Below are positions 12,982 through 20,436 of a stretch of DNA of 64,000 bases, one piece after another; position 1 is the stretch's first letter; the number at the start of each line of letters is the position of its first letter. Where the stretch lies: the IMG/VR virus record IMGVR_UViG_3300032236_000747, positions 248,001 to 312,000 of that record. One strand, given 5' to 3'. Under the pieces are notes generated by a model. It did not search any database and had not been told where the DNA came from. It saw only the letters and a list, made by a program, of their open reading frames with translations. The DNA is from a virus. The position numbers and the translations under genes are program-made.

Positions 12982-13932
12982 TTAGTTATCGAAGTCAAAT
13001 AGCTGCTCAACTAATGTTGGCGGAGGTAAGGCCACGGCCGCTGCGGGTATCGTGGCACTGTGTAAGAGTATTTCTTCTGCTGCCTTGGCTGTGTGTGTGG
13101 CTACGTTGTTTTCATCTACGCCTCGGGCACGCCTACCTGCTGTGTAGGTGATTGGGTATTTCTTTAACAACAGTTGCCCTTGATTACTGGTATAGAAGTT
13201 ATCGCCGGCTTCTCGGTTACAGTAGAACACAATATCGCCTGCTAGGTCTTGTTGTTTACAAAAGTTTATCAGTGTTAGATGATCGGCGTCTGTGAACGTT
13301 TGCCCATAGCTAGTAAAGCTGTCTCTATAGGGTGGGTCAAAGAACCAAAAGGTCTTGCCCTGAGTGTGCGGAACAACATTGCTCCAGTTGCCACAATAGA
13401 TATCTACCTGCTGTAGGAATGCATTCCACTCTATGACATTGTCCTTGTCATAGACCTTGGAGGTTTGATTTAACAGTCCGCTGGGGGTAGCAAAGCGTCC
13501 ATTACTGGTTTTATTGGTTTGCCAAATACCGTTGAAGCCCGTTTTCATCAAGAAGTAGAGGCTAGCACTTTCATCAGTGGCTGACCACTGTGTCCAGTTA
13601 GTGGTGTACTCTGTGCGCAGAGTATAGTAGAATGCCTTGCGATCTACCTTAGACAAGGGCAAGTATTGCGCAGTCAGCTGATCCATACGTGCCATAAAGG
13701 CCAAGTGATCTGTTTTGATTGCTGTGTAGATACCCACAATCTCTGCGTTGATATCATTGAGCACAAACTTTGTTACACTTGGACAGTGGTCTTTGACCCA
13801 GCACATCATTGCGCCACCCCCAAAGAATGGCTCAGCAAATGTATCGTATTGAGTCGTGGGTATTCCGGGATCCGCAATATACTTGGGGATCATCTTGTTC
13901 TTGCCGCCTGCCCATATATACAATGGCTTCAT
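12982..13932 (-). CDS. Dam-type DNA adenine-N6 methylase (D12 class), 316 aa
   Basis: All main motifs are present: WAGGKNK at 7-13 (motif X), AEPFFGGG at 33-40 (SAM-binding motif I) and DPPY at 199-202 (catalytic motif IV). A TGFNGIWQTN segment at 131-140 is typical of the family. The length is a little above E. coli Dam (278 residues) owing to a Pro/Ala-rich tail (ATIPAAAVALPPPT). It probably methylates phage DNA to escape host restriction. It shares a 4-base overlap with the upstream gene. Confidence 0.93.
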   Translation of the reverse strand: MKPLYIWAGGKNKMIPKYIADPGIPTTQYDTFAEPFFGGGAMMCWVKDHCPSVTKFVLNDINAEIVGIYTAIKTDHLAFMARMDQLTAQYLPLSKVDRKAFYYTLRTEYTTNWTQWSATDESASLYFLMKTGFNGIWQTNKTSNGRFATPSGLLNQTSKVYDKDNVIEWNAFLQQVDIYCGNWSNVVPHTQGKTFWFFDPPYRDSFTSYGQTFTDADHLTLINFCKQQDLAGDIVFYCNREAGDNFYTSNQGQLLLKKYPITYTAGRRARGVDENNVATHTAKAAEEILLHSATIPAAAVALPPPTLVEQLFDFDN

Positions 13933-14801
13933 ATTGTTATATTAACATATCCGTCTGTGATAGCCTGTGTATCTCCAGATCTTTCTGACTTCCAACTAAA
14001 CTTCAGTGATGTAAAGATAGATAGATCAGTGATATCTGCGATATTGGCTATGAGTTTCTTGTCTTGATCAATGATGATTAGACTGTTCCAACTATCAATG
14101 TCCTTGTACCAACCTAGTACTCTATGTCCGATGATGTTGTTAAAATCGTTGCCATCTTTGGCGTTAACTAGTTCAGCACACATTGCGTCAATGTCGTGCC
14201 CCGGGTATAGTTTACCGAAATATTCTTTGTAGATAGCCAAAGGATCGGGCTTAGTTTTAATCCAATCCTGATGGCCGCTGAACTTGGTAACGGGTCCTGC
14301 CCTGTTGCCTTCAAAAACTGTTCTATTAAGCTCGTCTTGTACACGAATGGCTTCTGCCAAAGGTTTAAGACTAGCGCCGTTGTTCTTTAGTTCACGGATG
14401 CCTCCGGCAACTCTACCATCACCCTTGCCATCTGTGCGTTCAAAGGTCCAGCCTTGGATAACCATGGCCAAATACAGCTCGCCTACGCCTAGACCCTTGC
14501 CCTTGAACTCTACTAGAGTGGGCATGAGTCTTTGCCAAGTCTTGTTATTCTTTAATGCTAGGGGATAAAGCTCTTCAAAGTTTAACATGAAGTTAGTGTT
14601 AAACTTAGCGCCTCCTACTAGCTGTGCGTCATCCATTAAAATATCTAGCATTTCGAACCCGTCACCTTCATGTGTGTGGGCTAACCAAGCGTGTGCTAGG
14701 AAATGCTTACAAAATGCTGTTAGTCCAATCTTCTTGGACGGCATCATTTTTCTTTTTGTTAACAGTTGGTTTACTTTCTTTTCGAAGTCGTTGATCGACA
14801 T
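13929..14801 (-). CDS. Putative PD-(D/E)xK-like nuclease, Dam-linked, 290 aa
   Basis: The central region reads GKGLGVGELYLAMVIQGW, then GDGRVAGGIRELKNNGASLK, with E108, G127-D128 and E137-L-K139. The order GE ... GD ... (V/I)xxELKxxGAxL recalls phage proteins related to restriction-endonuclease-like folds that bind DNA through an E...D...ExK site. Placement directly upstream of Dam would fit a restriction-modification-like pair or a DNA repair nuclease. The assignment is by motif order only. It is first in the operon from the promoter at 14822-14850. Confidence 0.5.
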   Translation of the reverse strand: MSINDFEKKVNQLLTKRKMMPSKKIGLTAFCKHFLAHAWLAHTHEGDGFEMLDILMDDAQLVGGAKFNTNFMLNFEELYPLALKNNKTWQRLMPTLVEFKGKGLGVGELYLAMVIQGWTFERTDGKGDGRVAGGIRELKNNGASLKPLAEAIRVQDELNRTVFEGNRAGPVTKFSGHQDWIKTKPDPLAIYKEYFGKLYPGHDIDAMCAELVNAKDGNDFNNIIGHRVLGWYKDIDSWNSLIIIDQDKKLIANIADITDLSIFTSLKFSWKSERSGDTQAITDGYVNITI

Positions 14802-14813
14802 GTGTCTCTACCT

Positions 14814-14850
14814 TATACAGTATACTACACTGTATAGAAACACATGTCAA
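14814..14850 (-). promoter_or_regulatory. Leftward promoter covered by a TATACAGT/ACTGTATA operator
   Basis: TTGACA (complement of 14845-14850), 17-base spacer, TAGTAT (complement of 14822-14827). Perfect 8-bp arms at 14814-14821 and 14829-14836 flank the -10. Related TATACAGTGTATA sequences recur in the origin region (9249-9262). Confidence 0.65.
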
Positions 14851-14864
14851 AGTTTTTGAGCGTC

Positions 14865-15641
14865 TTAGAAATAGTAGCCGTTTGGCTGCTTAGGAAAGTA
14901 GCATTCGTTGCGTTCGATTGGCAAATCTCTACGGCCTTCGCAGTAGAACTCAGCACCCAAACCAATAGCCAATGATAGGGCTACACTTTGGTTGCCAATA
15001 AATGCGCCAACACCTTTGATTAGGTTAGCAACTTCCAACAATGTAGTTGTGGGTTGATACTTACAATCTTTCCAATCAGTCAACTTGACAAAGTCTTCGT
15101 ATTCATTTGGCAAGCCAACAAACAATGCTTCTTGGTCCAAACCGTCTGCCTTCCATTGATCGTAGGCAGGATTACGCTCTCCTGGAACCCAACGACCTGT
15201 GCGGTTAACAATAACACTGATGCCTTCTGGCGCCATTGGTGTAGGCGCAGTGAGCCAAGGCGTTGTTCTTAGTTGTTCTTTAACAACAGGATCATTAATA
15301 CCAAAACAACCTGCGTAGATATCTACATAGTTGCCAGGGTGTCCAACAAACGGAACTCTAAAGCGATCTAGGTTATGGGTAACTTCGTGCTTCTTTGGAT
15401 CCAAGGGTTCGAATGATTCGATATATGTCTGTGCCAGCATAAAGGATTTCATGAACTCGTAGTCTTTGAGATTCATTCTGCCTTGATGGAATGGATTTGG
15501 ATCTGCTCCGTAAAAATGCTTGCCAATCCAATCTATTTGATTCATGTGTAAGTAGAACTTACCGCCGCCTGTGTATTGAGCAATGGGTAGACTGTAGATT
15601 AAATCGCCCAAAGTGCCCGAGTGTTTGTATGAGTTTGCCAC
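14865..15641 (-). CDS. Glycosyltransferase family 9-like protein, 258 aa
   Basis: The GTG start at 15641 follows AAAGGAAGTACTATA. The N-terminus MANSYKHSGTLGDLIYSLPI carries the G-T-LGDLIYSLP loop of GT9-like folds. The C-terminal region LIKGVGAFIGNQSVALSLAI, then GLGAEFYCEGRRDLPIERNE, matches the sugar-nucleotide-binding half (GNQS in place of D-S-x-x-x-H). It is transcribed from its own promoter divergently from the endolysin. It may modify DNA or cell-surface sugars; the substrate is unknown. Confidence 0.65.
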   Translation of the reverse strand: MANSYKHSGTLGDLIYSLPIAQYTGGGKFYLHMNQIDWIGKHFYGADPNPFHQGRMNLKDYEFMKSFMLAQTYIESFEPLDPKKHEVTHNLDRFRVPFVGHPGNYVDIYAGCFGINDPVVKEQLRTTPWLTAPTPMAPEGISVIVNRTGRWVPGERNPAYDQWKADGLDQEALFVGLPNEYEDFVKLTDWKDCKYQPTTTLLEVANLIKGVGAFIGNQSVALSLAIGLGAEFYCEGRRDLPIERNECYFPKQPNGYYF

Positions 15642-15673
15642 TATAGTACTTCCTTTGTAATATTTACAACTCC

Positions 15674-15713
15674 ATTGTACACGATTGACAGATCCTGGTC
15701 AATAGTGTATAAT
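15674..15713. promoter_or_regulatory. Overlapping divergent promoters
   Basis: Rightward: TTGACA 15685-15690, 17-base spacer, TATAAT 15708-15713 (to the endolysin). Leftward: TTGACC (complement of 15697-15702), 17-base spacer, TACAAT (complement of 15674-15679). The two -35 boxes form the inverted repeat TTGAC...GTCAA (15685-15702), so polymerase binding should be mutually exclusive. Confidence 0.8.
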
Positions 15714-15796
15714 AGCTCATTATCCTGCCGTTTTGTAGCCATATGAAGCGTCAATGATAACTATTATATCAAGCAAACTAGCAAAAGGAGGTCTTT

Positions 15797-16375
15797 ATGA
15801 CGGAATTGATACTAGATAGAGCGGAAAGTAACACACAAAAAGCAGAAGCAGTTAGCAAACTGTTTACAATCGTATTAATGCTTTTGGGAGTATGGTTAAG
15901 CGTAGACATGCTTACATACGCCGTTCATCACAAACTAGAAACTGCAGAGGTTGTTGGAGACAACAGCGTGACAACAGCAGTAAGAGAAAGACAGTTAACC
16001 TGTCTAGCTAAAAATATATACCATGAAGCAGGATCAGAGCCATTTGAAGGTAAGGTCGCTGTCGCACAGGTAACATTAAACAGGGCTAACAACAGTCAGT
16101 TCCCTGGAGATGTATGTAACGTTATCTATCAAAAGAACGTTATCTACAGTAAAGTAATATGCCAGTTCAGTTGGGCCTGTGATAGGGATACCAGCGTCAG
16201 GCCTATCAACAAAGCCATGTACAATGAAAGCGAACTGGTTGCCCGCAAGGTGCTACTAGAAGGATTTAGATTGCCTAGTTTAAATCAAGCATTGTATTAT
16301 CATGCTGACTACATAGACCCGCACTGGCGTAGAGAACGTATTACGTCAATCGGACACCATATCTTTTACAAATGA
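15797..16375 (+). CDS. SleB-type cell wall hydrolase (endolysin), 192 aa
   Basis: The ribosome site AAAAGGAGGTC precedes ATG. Residues 21-41 are a hydrophobic span (LFTIVLMLLGVWLSVDMLTY) acting as a signal-anchor, so this may be a SAR-type endolysin. The hydrolase domain begins near 65. IYHEAG at 74-79 contains the presumed catalytic Glu77, followed by GKVAVAQVTLNR at 85-96 and CQFSWACD at 122-129. These are the signature blocks of the Hydrolase_2/SleB family, which cleaves peptidoglycan glycan strands. The holin-like gene overlaps its stop. Confidence 0.9.
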   Translation: MTELILDRAESNTQKAEAVSKLFTIVLMLLGVWLSVDMLTYAVHHKLETAEVVGDNSVTTAVRERQLTCLAKNIYHEAGSEPFEGKVAVAQVTLNRANNSQFPGDVCNVIYQKNVIYSKVICQFSWACDRDTSVRPINKAMYNESELVARKVLLEGFRLPSLNQALYYHADYIDPHWRRERITSIGHHIFYK

Positions 16376-16713
16376 GAAAGCAGTATATGAATAGACAACT
16401 TATGGAACTAGTAGCTAAATGGCCACGTTGGATTTGGTATTTCTTGCGTGATCATCTAGGCAAGGTTAGTGCTCACACACTAGGATGGATGAGCATTATC
16501 TTATGTCACTTTGCTGCCATTCCTACACTGTTAGCTGTGCTACTTGGGCAAAGTGATAAGCTACCTCCTGTAGATCTTATGGTCTTTATTTGGGCAGCTT
16601 TAACTACAATGTTCTTTAAATCACTCATTGAAAAGAACTTCTTGTATCTTTCTACAATCTGTTTGGGATTTGTGGCCCAAACCATTATCATGGGTCTGAT
16701 CCTGTTCAAATAA
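16372..16713 (+). CDS. Holin-like membrane protein, 113 aa
   Basis: Overlaps the endolysin stop (ATGA). After a basic N-terminus (MRKQYMNRQLMELVAKWPRW) it has hydrophobic spans at about 38-57, 66-82 and 92-112. Three spans and the position next to an endolysin fit a class I holin or a related membrane protein. The sequence itself matches no holin family I know. Confidence 0.6.
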   Translation: MRKQYMNRQLMELVAKWPRWIWYFLRDHLGKVSAHTLGWMSIILCHFAAIPTLLAVLLGQSDKLPPVDLMVFIWAALTTMFFKSLIEKNFLYLSTICLGFVAQTIIMGLILFK

Positions 16714-16716
16714 ATA
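16709..16716 (+). promoter_or_regulatory. T4-like late promoter element AATAAATA
   Basis: Lies at the end of the holin-like gene and 4 bases before the ATG at 16721. Confidence 0.5.
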
Positions 16717-16720
16717 ATGG

Positions 16721-17176
16721 ATGCCCCAGAACAATCCACCACAAGATCTACGTAAACTTCTTGCTAGCCTACAGCAAGATCTAGCAAGAGCAGAAGCTGC
16801 CTACGCTTCTGCACAGCAGATCACTAAACCTATCAAAGAAGTCAATGGTATTACAAACTCTATCATAAGAGAAATCAGTGACCTAATCGAACAACAGGGA
16901 AGACCTGTTGAGATTCGCTACGAGATTAATGAAATAGATGAAGCTGCACACAAACTAGTAGCCAAAATATATGCTTTGGAAGATATATTTGAAGAGTCCG
17001 TCAAGAATCTACGCAGTAACATCGAAGACGTAGAATATGACATAGAAAATGGCGAAGATGAGCCGTGGACAGTGAGAGAATCATCTCTAGCTGAACAGCA
17101 TATGAACAAACTACGCAACAAGATTCTGTACACAGAGCAACTCCTTGCCTACAAGAAACTAAAAAGCAATAAATAA
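16721..17176 (+). CDS. Coiled-coil late protein, 151 aa
   Basis: Long helical sequence with heptad patterns (LRKLLASLQQDLARAEAAYA, then EAAHKLVAKIYALEDIFEES) and an acidic region near 110 (DVEYDIENGEDEP). No domain is recognised. The N-terminus (MPQNNPPQ) lacks the MRxxEF leader. It lies between two late promoter elements, so it is probably virion-associated. Confidence 0.65.
   Translation: MPQNNPPQDLRKLLASLQQDLARAEAAYASAQQITKPIKEVNGITNSIIREISDLIEQQGRPVEIRYEINEIDEAAHKLVAKIYALEDIFEESVKNLRSNIEDVEYDIENGEDEPWTVRESSLAEQHMNKLRNKILYTEQLLAYKKLKSNK
17168..17175 (+). promoter_or_regulatory. T4-like late promoter element AATAAATA
   Basis: Overlaps the end of the coiled-coil gene and precedes the ATG at 17181. 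It is the last promoter-like element I see before the modification gene cluster, so the cluster may be read from here. Confidence 0.55.
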
Positions 17177-17180
17177 AACT

Positions 17181-17546
17181 ATGAGAGCACAAGAGTTTAC
17201 CAAAGAAGCAAGAGATCACGGACCAGGGCACAATAACATGATGCCCACGGAAGATCATTCTAGTCATCGCATGACTAACAATACAATGCCATATGAAGAA
17301 AGCCGTGTTGAAGCATTGAGAAAAAACATTGCTACATTGGAACAGCAAATCCTAGAAAAGACCAGCGCCAAACTTTGCCGCAGTCCTAAGAAGCTAGGCA
17401 ACAGTGATCAAAGCTCTTGTGTAGCACAAGGTCTACGTGCTCACACCAGTAAAGGCAAAGGCCACACAGATGGCAAAGGTCACTACCTAAAAGGTCATAG
17501 AGCTAAAAGTACTAAGTACGGCGGCGACGTTCCTGATTACAGTTAA
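17181..17546 (+). CDS. Late protein with MRxxEF leader and His/Lys/Gly-rich tail, 121 aa
   Basis: The leader MRAQEFTKEARDHGPGHNNM resembles T4 capsid-targeting peptides (MKTYQEFIAEA), with a possible cleavage near EA. The C-terminal half (CVAQGLRAHTSKGKGHTDGK, then HYLKGHRAKSTKYGGD) is basic and His-rich, as expected for a DNA-associated internal head protein. The function is inferred from this pattern only. Confidence 0.65.
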   Translation: MRAQEFTKEARDHGPGHNNMMPTEDHSSHRMTNNTMPYEESRVEALRKNIATLEQQILEKTSAKLCRSPKKLGNSDQSSCVAQGLRAHTSKGKGHTDGKGHYLKGHRAKSTKYGGDVPDYS

Positions 17547-17577
17547 TATCCTGTAGAAGGATCATGAGTAGTATTAA

Positions 17578-18039
17578 ATGATAACCTTAGAGGAATTCCA
17601 CTCTTTTATTGAAAACGATATAGTATATCTCCAGAACTTACTATACTACATTGATGCTCAAGGGCAAGAGCATAAAATCAACAACCTGGGTCATCTTCAT
17701 TCCTTGTACGGGAATACCATAAAACTAGAAGGTGCCGAGAAATACAATAAAGCTCTCTTTGACTATTGTCAATCTTTCAAACACTCGGGTCCAGTAACTT
17801 GCCACATCTTTAGATCCTTCGCAGGCTCACATAGTTTTCCAACCCATGTAGATCCAGATGATGTACACCTTAGGTTGCTATATGGACAGAAAACTATTAT
17901 ACTAGAAGATACAGAACATATTTTGAATCCCAACGACTGCTTATACATACCTGCCAATACTCCCCATCGTGCAATAAACAACGAAGAGTCTTTGATGTTA
18001 AGCATAGGACTTGAAAAGTTTCTTATTGATAAACTATGA
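17578..18039 (+). CDS. Cupin/JmjC-like Fe(II) oxygenase candidate, 153 aa
   Basis: The HxD...H metal triad of cupin-fold 2-oxoglutarate oxygenases is visible as H90-V-D92 and H130 in IPANTPHRA. Further family marks are DVHLRLLYGQKTIIL (95-109) and NPNDCLYIP (117-125). At 153 residues it is a minimal double-stranded beta-helix domain. It begins the modification cluster and overlaps the first radical SAM gene by ATGA, so the two are probably coupled. Hydroxylation of a peptide or protein side chain is the likely reaction; the substrate is unknown. Confidence 0.65.
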   Translation: MITLEEFHSFIENDIVYLQNLLYYIDAQGQEHKINNLGHLHSLYGNTIKLEGAEKYNKALFDYCQSFKHSGPVTCHIFRSFAGSHSFPTHVDPDDVHLRLLYGQKTIILEDTEHILNPNDCLYIPANTPHRAINNEESLMLSIGLEKFLIDKL

Positions 18040-19094
18040 ATTGGCTTTTCTATTTAAAAACTACAGAGACCTGTAATCTCAACTGTAAACATTGTTTCAC
18101 CAATGGAACCAGCGGAGCAAAGATCTATTGGAACAAAGAAAAAGTCAGTAAGTGGTTAAAGGATTTTAGAGAAGAAGTTGGTCCTGGGCATTCAGCTCAC
18201 TGTGAGTTTCATGGGGGAGAGCCATTCCTTGTTGATGTAGAAGAAATGAAACAAGTATACGATGAATGTAAAGACCTTTGGAATAATATGTCATGGGGTG
18301 TAACAACTAATCTCGTATTCAAACTATCTCCTTCTATCATAGAGTTTATTAAAGGGCCCTTAGACAATAGATTAGCTACGAGTTGGGATCCTGATATTAG
18401 ATTTGCTAATCCTAAACAGTATGACCTTTGGAGGAACAATGTTAGGACATTGATAAACGAAGGAGTTACTCTTAAATTGTTTGTCAGTGTTACAAAAGGC
18501 ACAGTTAAAATGAACCCCATTGATCTCTTAGAGTGGATTAGAGACCTGGGAGTGAAAGAAGTAAGTTTTGAGAGATTAACGCACAACGGTAGCGCAAACA
18601 AAAACCCTGATATATTTCCCAGCAACGTAGAACAAGATGCTTGGTTCCTTAGAATGCATCAACAGAGCGAACAGGCAAACGCTAGAACTTGGTTTAATAA
18701 CGAGTTTCTAGAAAATGTTTATACAAAGTTTGAATCCGGATTTAACAAAGCAGGAACTTTCTGCAGGGACTGTGAGGAAAAACTCTTTACGTTAAACGCA
18801 GATGGTTCTATTGCCGGATGCCCAAACAGTGCTCCGGAACAGTATTTCGGACATATAGATACTAGAATACACGATCTACTCAAAGACCCTGCTAGAATAA
18901 ACAACATAGCCTGTGAAAGATCTAGAGATCCTAGGTGTTATTCCTGTGATGTTTTTGAGTTTTGTGGAGGAGACTGCCATCAGTTATCCTGGGAAGACGA
19001 TCAGTGTGGTGCACCTAGAAGCTTGATGCAGTTGTTAGCAGGTATAAATACTCTAAGAAGTCAAAAGATCTTTAAAATAGAGGAAATTAAATGA
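18036..19094 (+). CDS. Radical SAM enzyme with SPASM domain (1 of 5), 352 aa
   Basis: The CxxxCxxC cluster motif is C13-NLN-C17-KH-C20. EFHGGEP at about residue 57 is the SAM-binding GGE motif. A C-terminal Cys-rich SPASM region (about 243-324: C243, C246, then GCPNS, CYSCDVFEFCGGDC and C324) should hold auxiliary [4Fe-4S] clusters. SPASM enzymes typically modify ribosomally made peptides (thioether, C-C links, epimerisation). It lies directly upstream of the CHxS-tail protein with a 4-base overlap, making that protein the prime substrate candidate. Confidence 0.9.
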   Translation: MNWLFYLKTTETCNLNCKHCFTNGTSGAKIYWNKEKVSKWLKDFREEVGPGHSAHCEFHGGEPFLVDVEEMKQVYDECKDLWNNMSWGVTTNLVFKLSPSIIEFIKGPLDNRLATSWDPDIRFANPKQYDLWRNNVRTLINEGVTLKLFVSVTKGTVKMNPIDLLEWIRDLGVKEVSFERLTHNGSANKNPDIFPSNVEQDAWFLRMHQQSEQANARTWFNNEFLENVYTKFESGFNKAGTFCRDCEEKLFTLNADGSIAGCPNSAPEQYFGHIDTRIHDLLKDPARINNIACERSRDPRCYSCDVFEFCGGDCHQLSWEDDQCGAPRSLMQLLAGINTLRSQKIFKIEEIK

Positions 19095-19750
19095 CAACGT
19101 TAAATAATCCGGTCACCTCCCAAAATATTGTTGATAGATTCTACGATTACGTAAACTATACAGCTAGTCAAGGAGTCACTTGGGGTAGTGATGTTATTCC
19201 AGCGGGCGATACTAGCCCAGTGAGCGGAGTTGCTGCATCAGTACCTATTATAGCCAGCACGGATTTTGCAGGGACAGTGGCCGCGGTTACTGATATTGCT
19301 ATTAACGGAGCAAGTATTGGATCATCCGGTGGTACTATTACAGCCTCTGACATTTGGTCGGTGCTGGTAAATGAAACAAGCAGAGAAACACATATTAGAT
19401 ATGTTCAAGCAATTTGCGGAGTAACGGGCACTGGTGGAAATGCTGGTACAAGATTGAGAAACACAACCACTAACAGTGATCCTAATCGTGTTCAAGACGT
19501 ATATAATCTTACAAGGGTAGCTAATATGAGGGCAGGTTTTGCAAGTGGCATAACCAATCCAGCTGCTTCAACCTACTCATTAACCGCTGGAAGTACTATT
19601 AGTTCAACTAACCTTGAATCTTTTTTCAGTGCTTGTCGAGACGCTTATAATAACGCTGCTAGAGCCACTGGATCAGCATATGTATATCGTACTAATGTAT
19701 GCCACGCTAGTTGCCACTCTAGTTGTCATAGTTCAAGAGGAAGAAGATGA
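19091..19750 (+). CDS. CHxS-tail protein, candidate substrate of the radical SAM enzymes, 219 aa
   Basis: Residues 1-200 look like a folded Thr/Ala/Gly/Asn-rich domain (MTTLNNPVTSQNIVDRFYDY at the start), like many phage virion proteins. The last 16 residues are CHASCHSSCHSSRGRR: three C-H-x-S units (C204, C208, C212) and a basic end. The only other Cys are C109 and C182. The HxS pattern recalls the His-Xaa-Ser substrates of radical SAM maturases, here with Cys added. Coupled ATGA overlaps join it to the SPASM enzyme and to the next gene. A metal-binding tail without modification is the main alternative. Confidence 0.75.
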   Translation: MTTLNNPVTSQNIVDRFYDYVNYTASQGVTWGSDVIPAGDTSPVSGVAASVPIIASTDFAGTVAAVTDIAINGASIGSSGGTITASDIWSVLVNETSRETHIRYVQAICGVTGTGGNAGTRLRNTTTNSDPNRVQDVYNLTRVANMRAGFASGITNPAASTYSLTAGSTISSTNLESFFSACRDAYNNAARATGSAYVYRTNVCHASCHSSCHSSRGRR

Positions 19751-20436
19751 ACATCATCGAAACAACAGCACCTATTTCTATAGATAATTTAAAGAAGTAT
19801 TTTGAAGATAAAGAAACTGTCTTTTTAATCGATTATGATAACTCTAATCTTAAAGAAGAAAAACTATTAACTTATCTTAGCAATCTAGAAATACCCTGCG
19901 ACCTAAACATAACAGACAATGATTATCTCTTACCGTTGATAACCTGTTATTTAAAATCTCCACATATGGTAGAAATCCCGTTTCTTGAAAGAATAACAAT
20001 TATTCTTCTCTTGCAACATAAAGGCATTTTAGAAAAACAAGATCTTACTATGTTAGAGTCTTTTAAAGAACTATTAGATCTATGGTGTGAAAGATTAGAT
20101 TCTCTAACATTATATAACTTATATTGTGTTAATGAAGACAATGATTATTTTAAAAACTGGGTATTAGAAACCGGTATAAAGGATGACACAACTGATATGT
20201 CAGGTTGTAACTTTGTTAATCTTTTAAAATATGAAGATTTCTATCGATTCTATCAAAAGAGCAGTTCGACTCCTAAATATTTTCCCTACTACTTTGACGA
20301 GTATGTATTCAAAGGGAAAAACTTATACAGTTATTGGGCCAACAATAACAACCCTATGTTTCTTTTAACATTTGGAATAGCTTCCGGTGTATTTGAACAA
20401 TTCAAGGAAAATTTAAATGCTACACCTATTCAATAA
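19747..20436 (+). CDS. Unknown protein of the modification cluster, 229 aa
   Basis: Overlaps the CHxS-tail gene by ATGA. It is acidic and largely helical (ISIDNLKKYFEDKETVFLID, then TLYNLYCVNEDNDYFKNWVL) with few conserved-looking motifs. I recognise no family. The position suggests a partner of the substrate protein, such as a peptide-recognition or carrier protein, but nothing in the sequence proves it. No known leader-binding (RRE-type) fold could be confirmed by eye. Confidence 0.6.
   Translation: MNIIETTAPISIDNLKKYFEDKETVFLIDYDNSNLKEEKLLTYLSNLEIPCDLNITDNDYLLPLITCYLKSPHMVEIPFLERITIILLLQHKGILEKQDLTMLESFKELLDLWCERLDSLTLYNLYCVNEDNDYFKNWVLETGIKDDTTDMSGCNFVNLLKYEDFYRFYQKSSSTPKYFPYYFDEYVFKGKNLYSYWANNNNPMFLLTFGIASGVFEQFKENLNATPIQ

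Noticed and set aside
19747-20436. HxsD-like partner assignment for the gene after the CHxS protein
   Set aside because: The protein is about twice the length of HxsD and I could see no shared motif.
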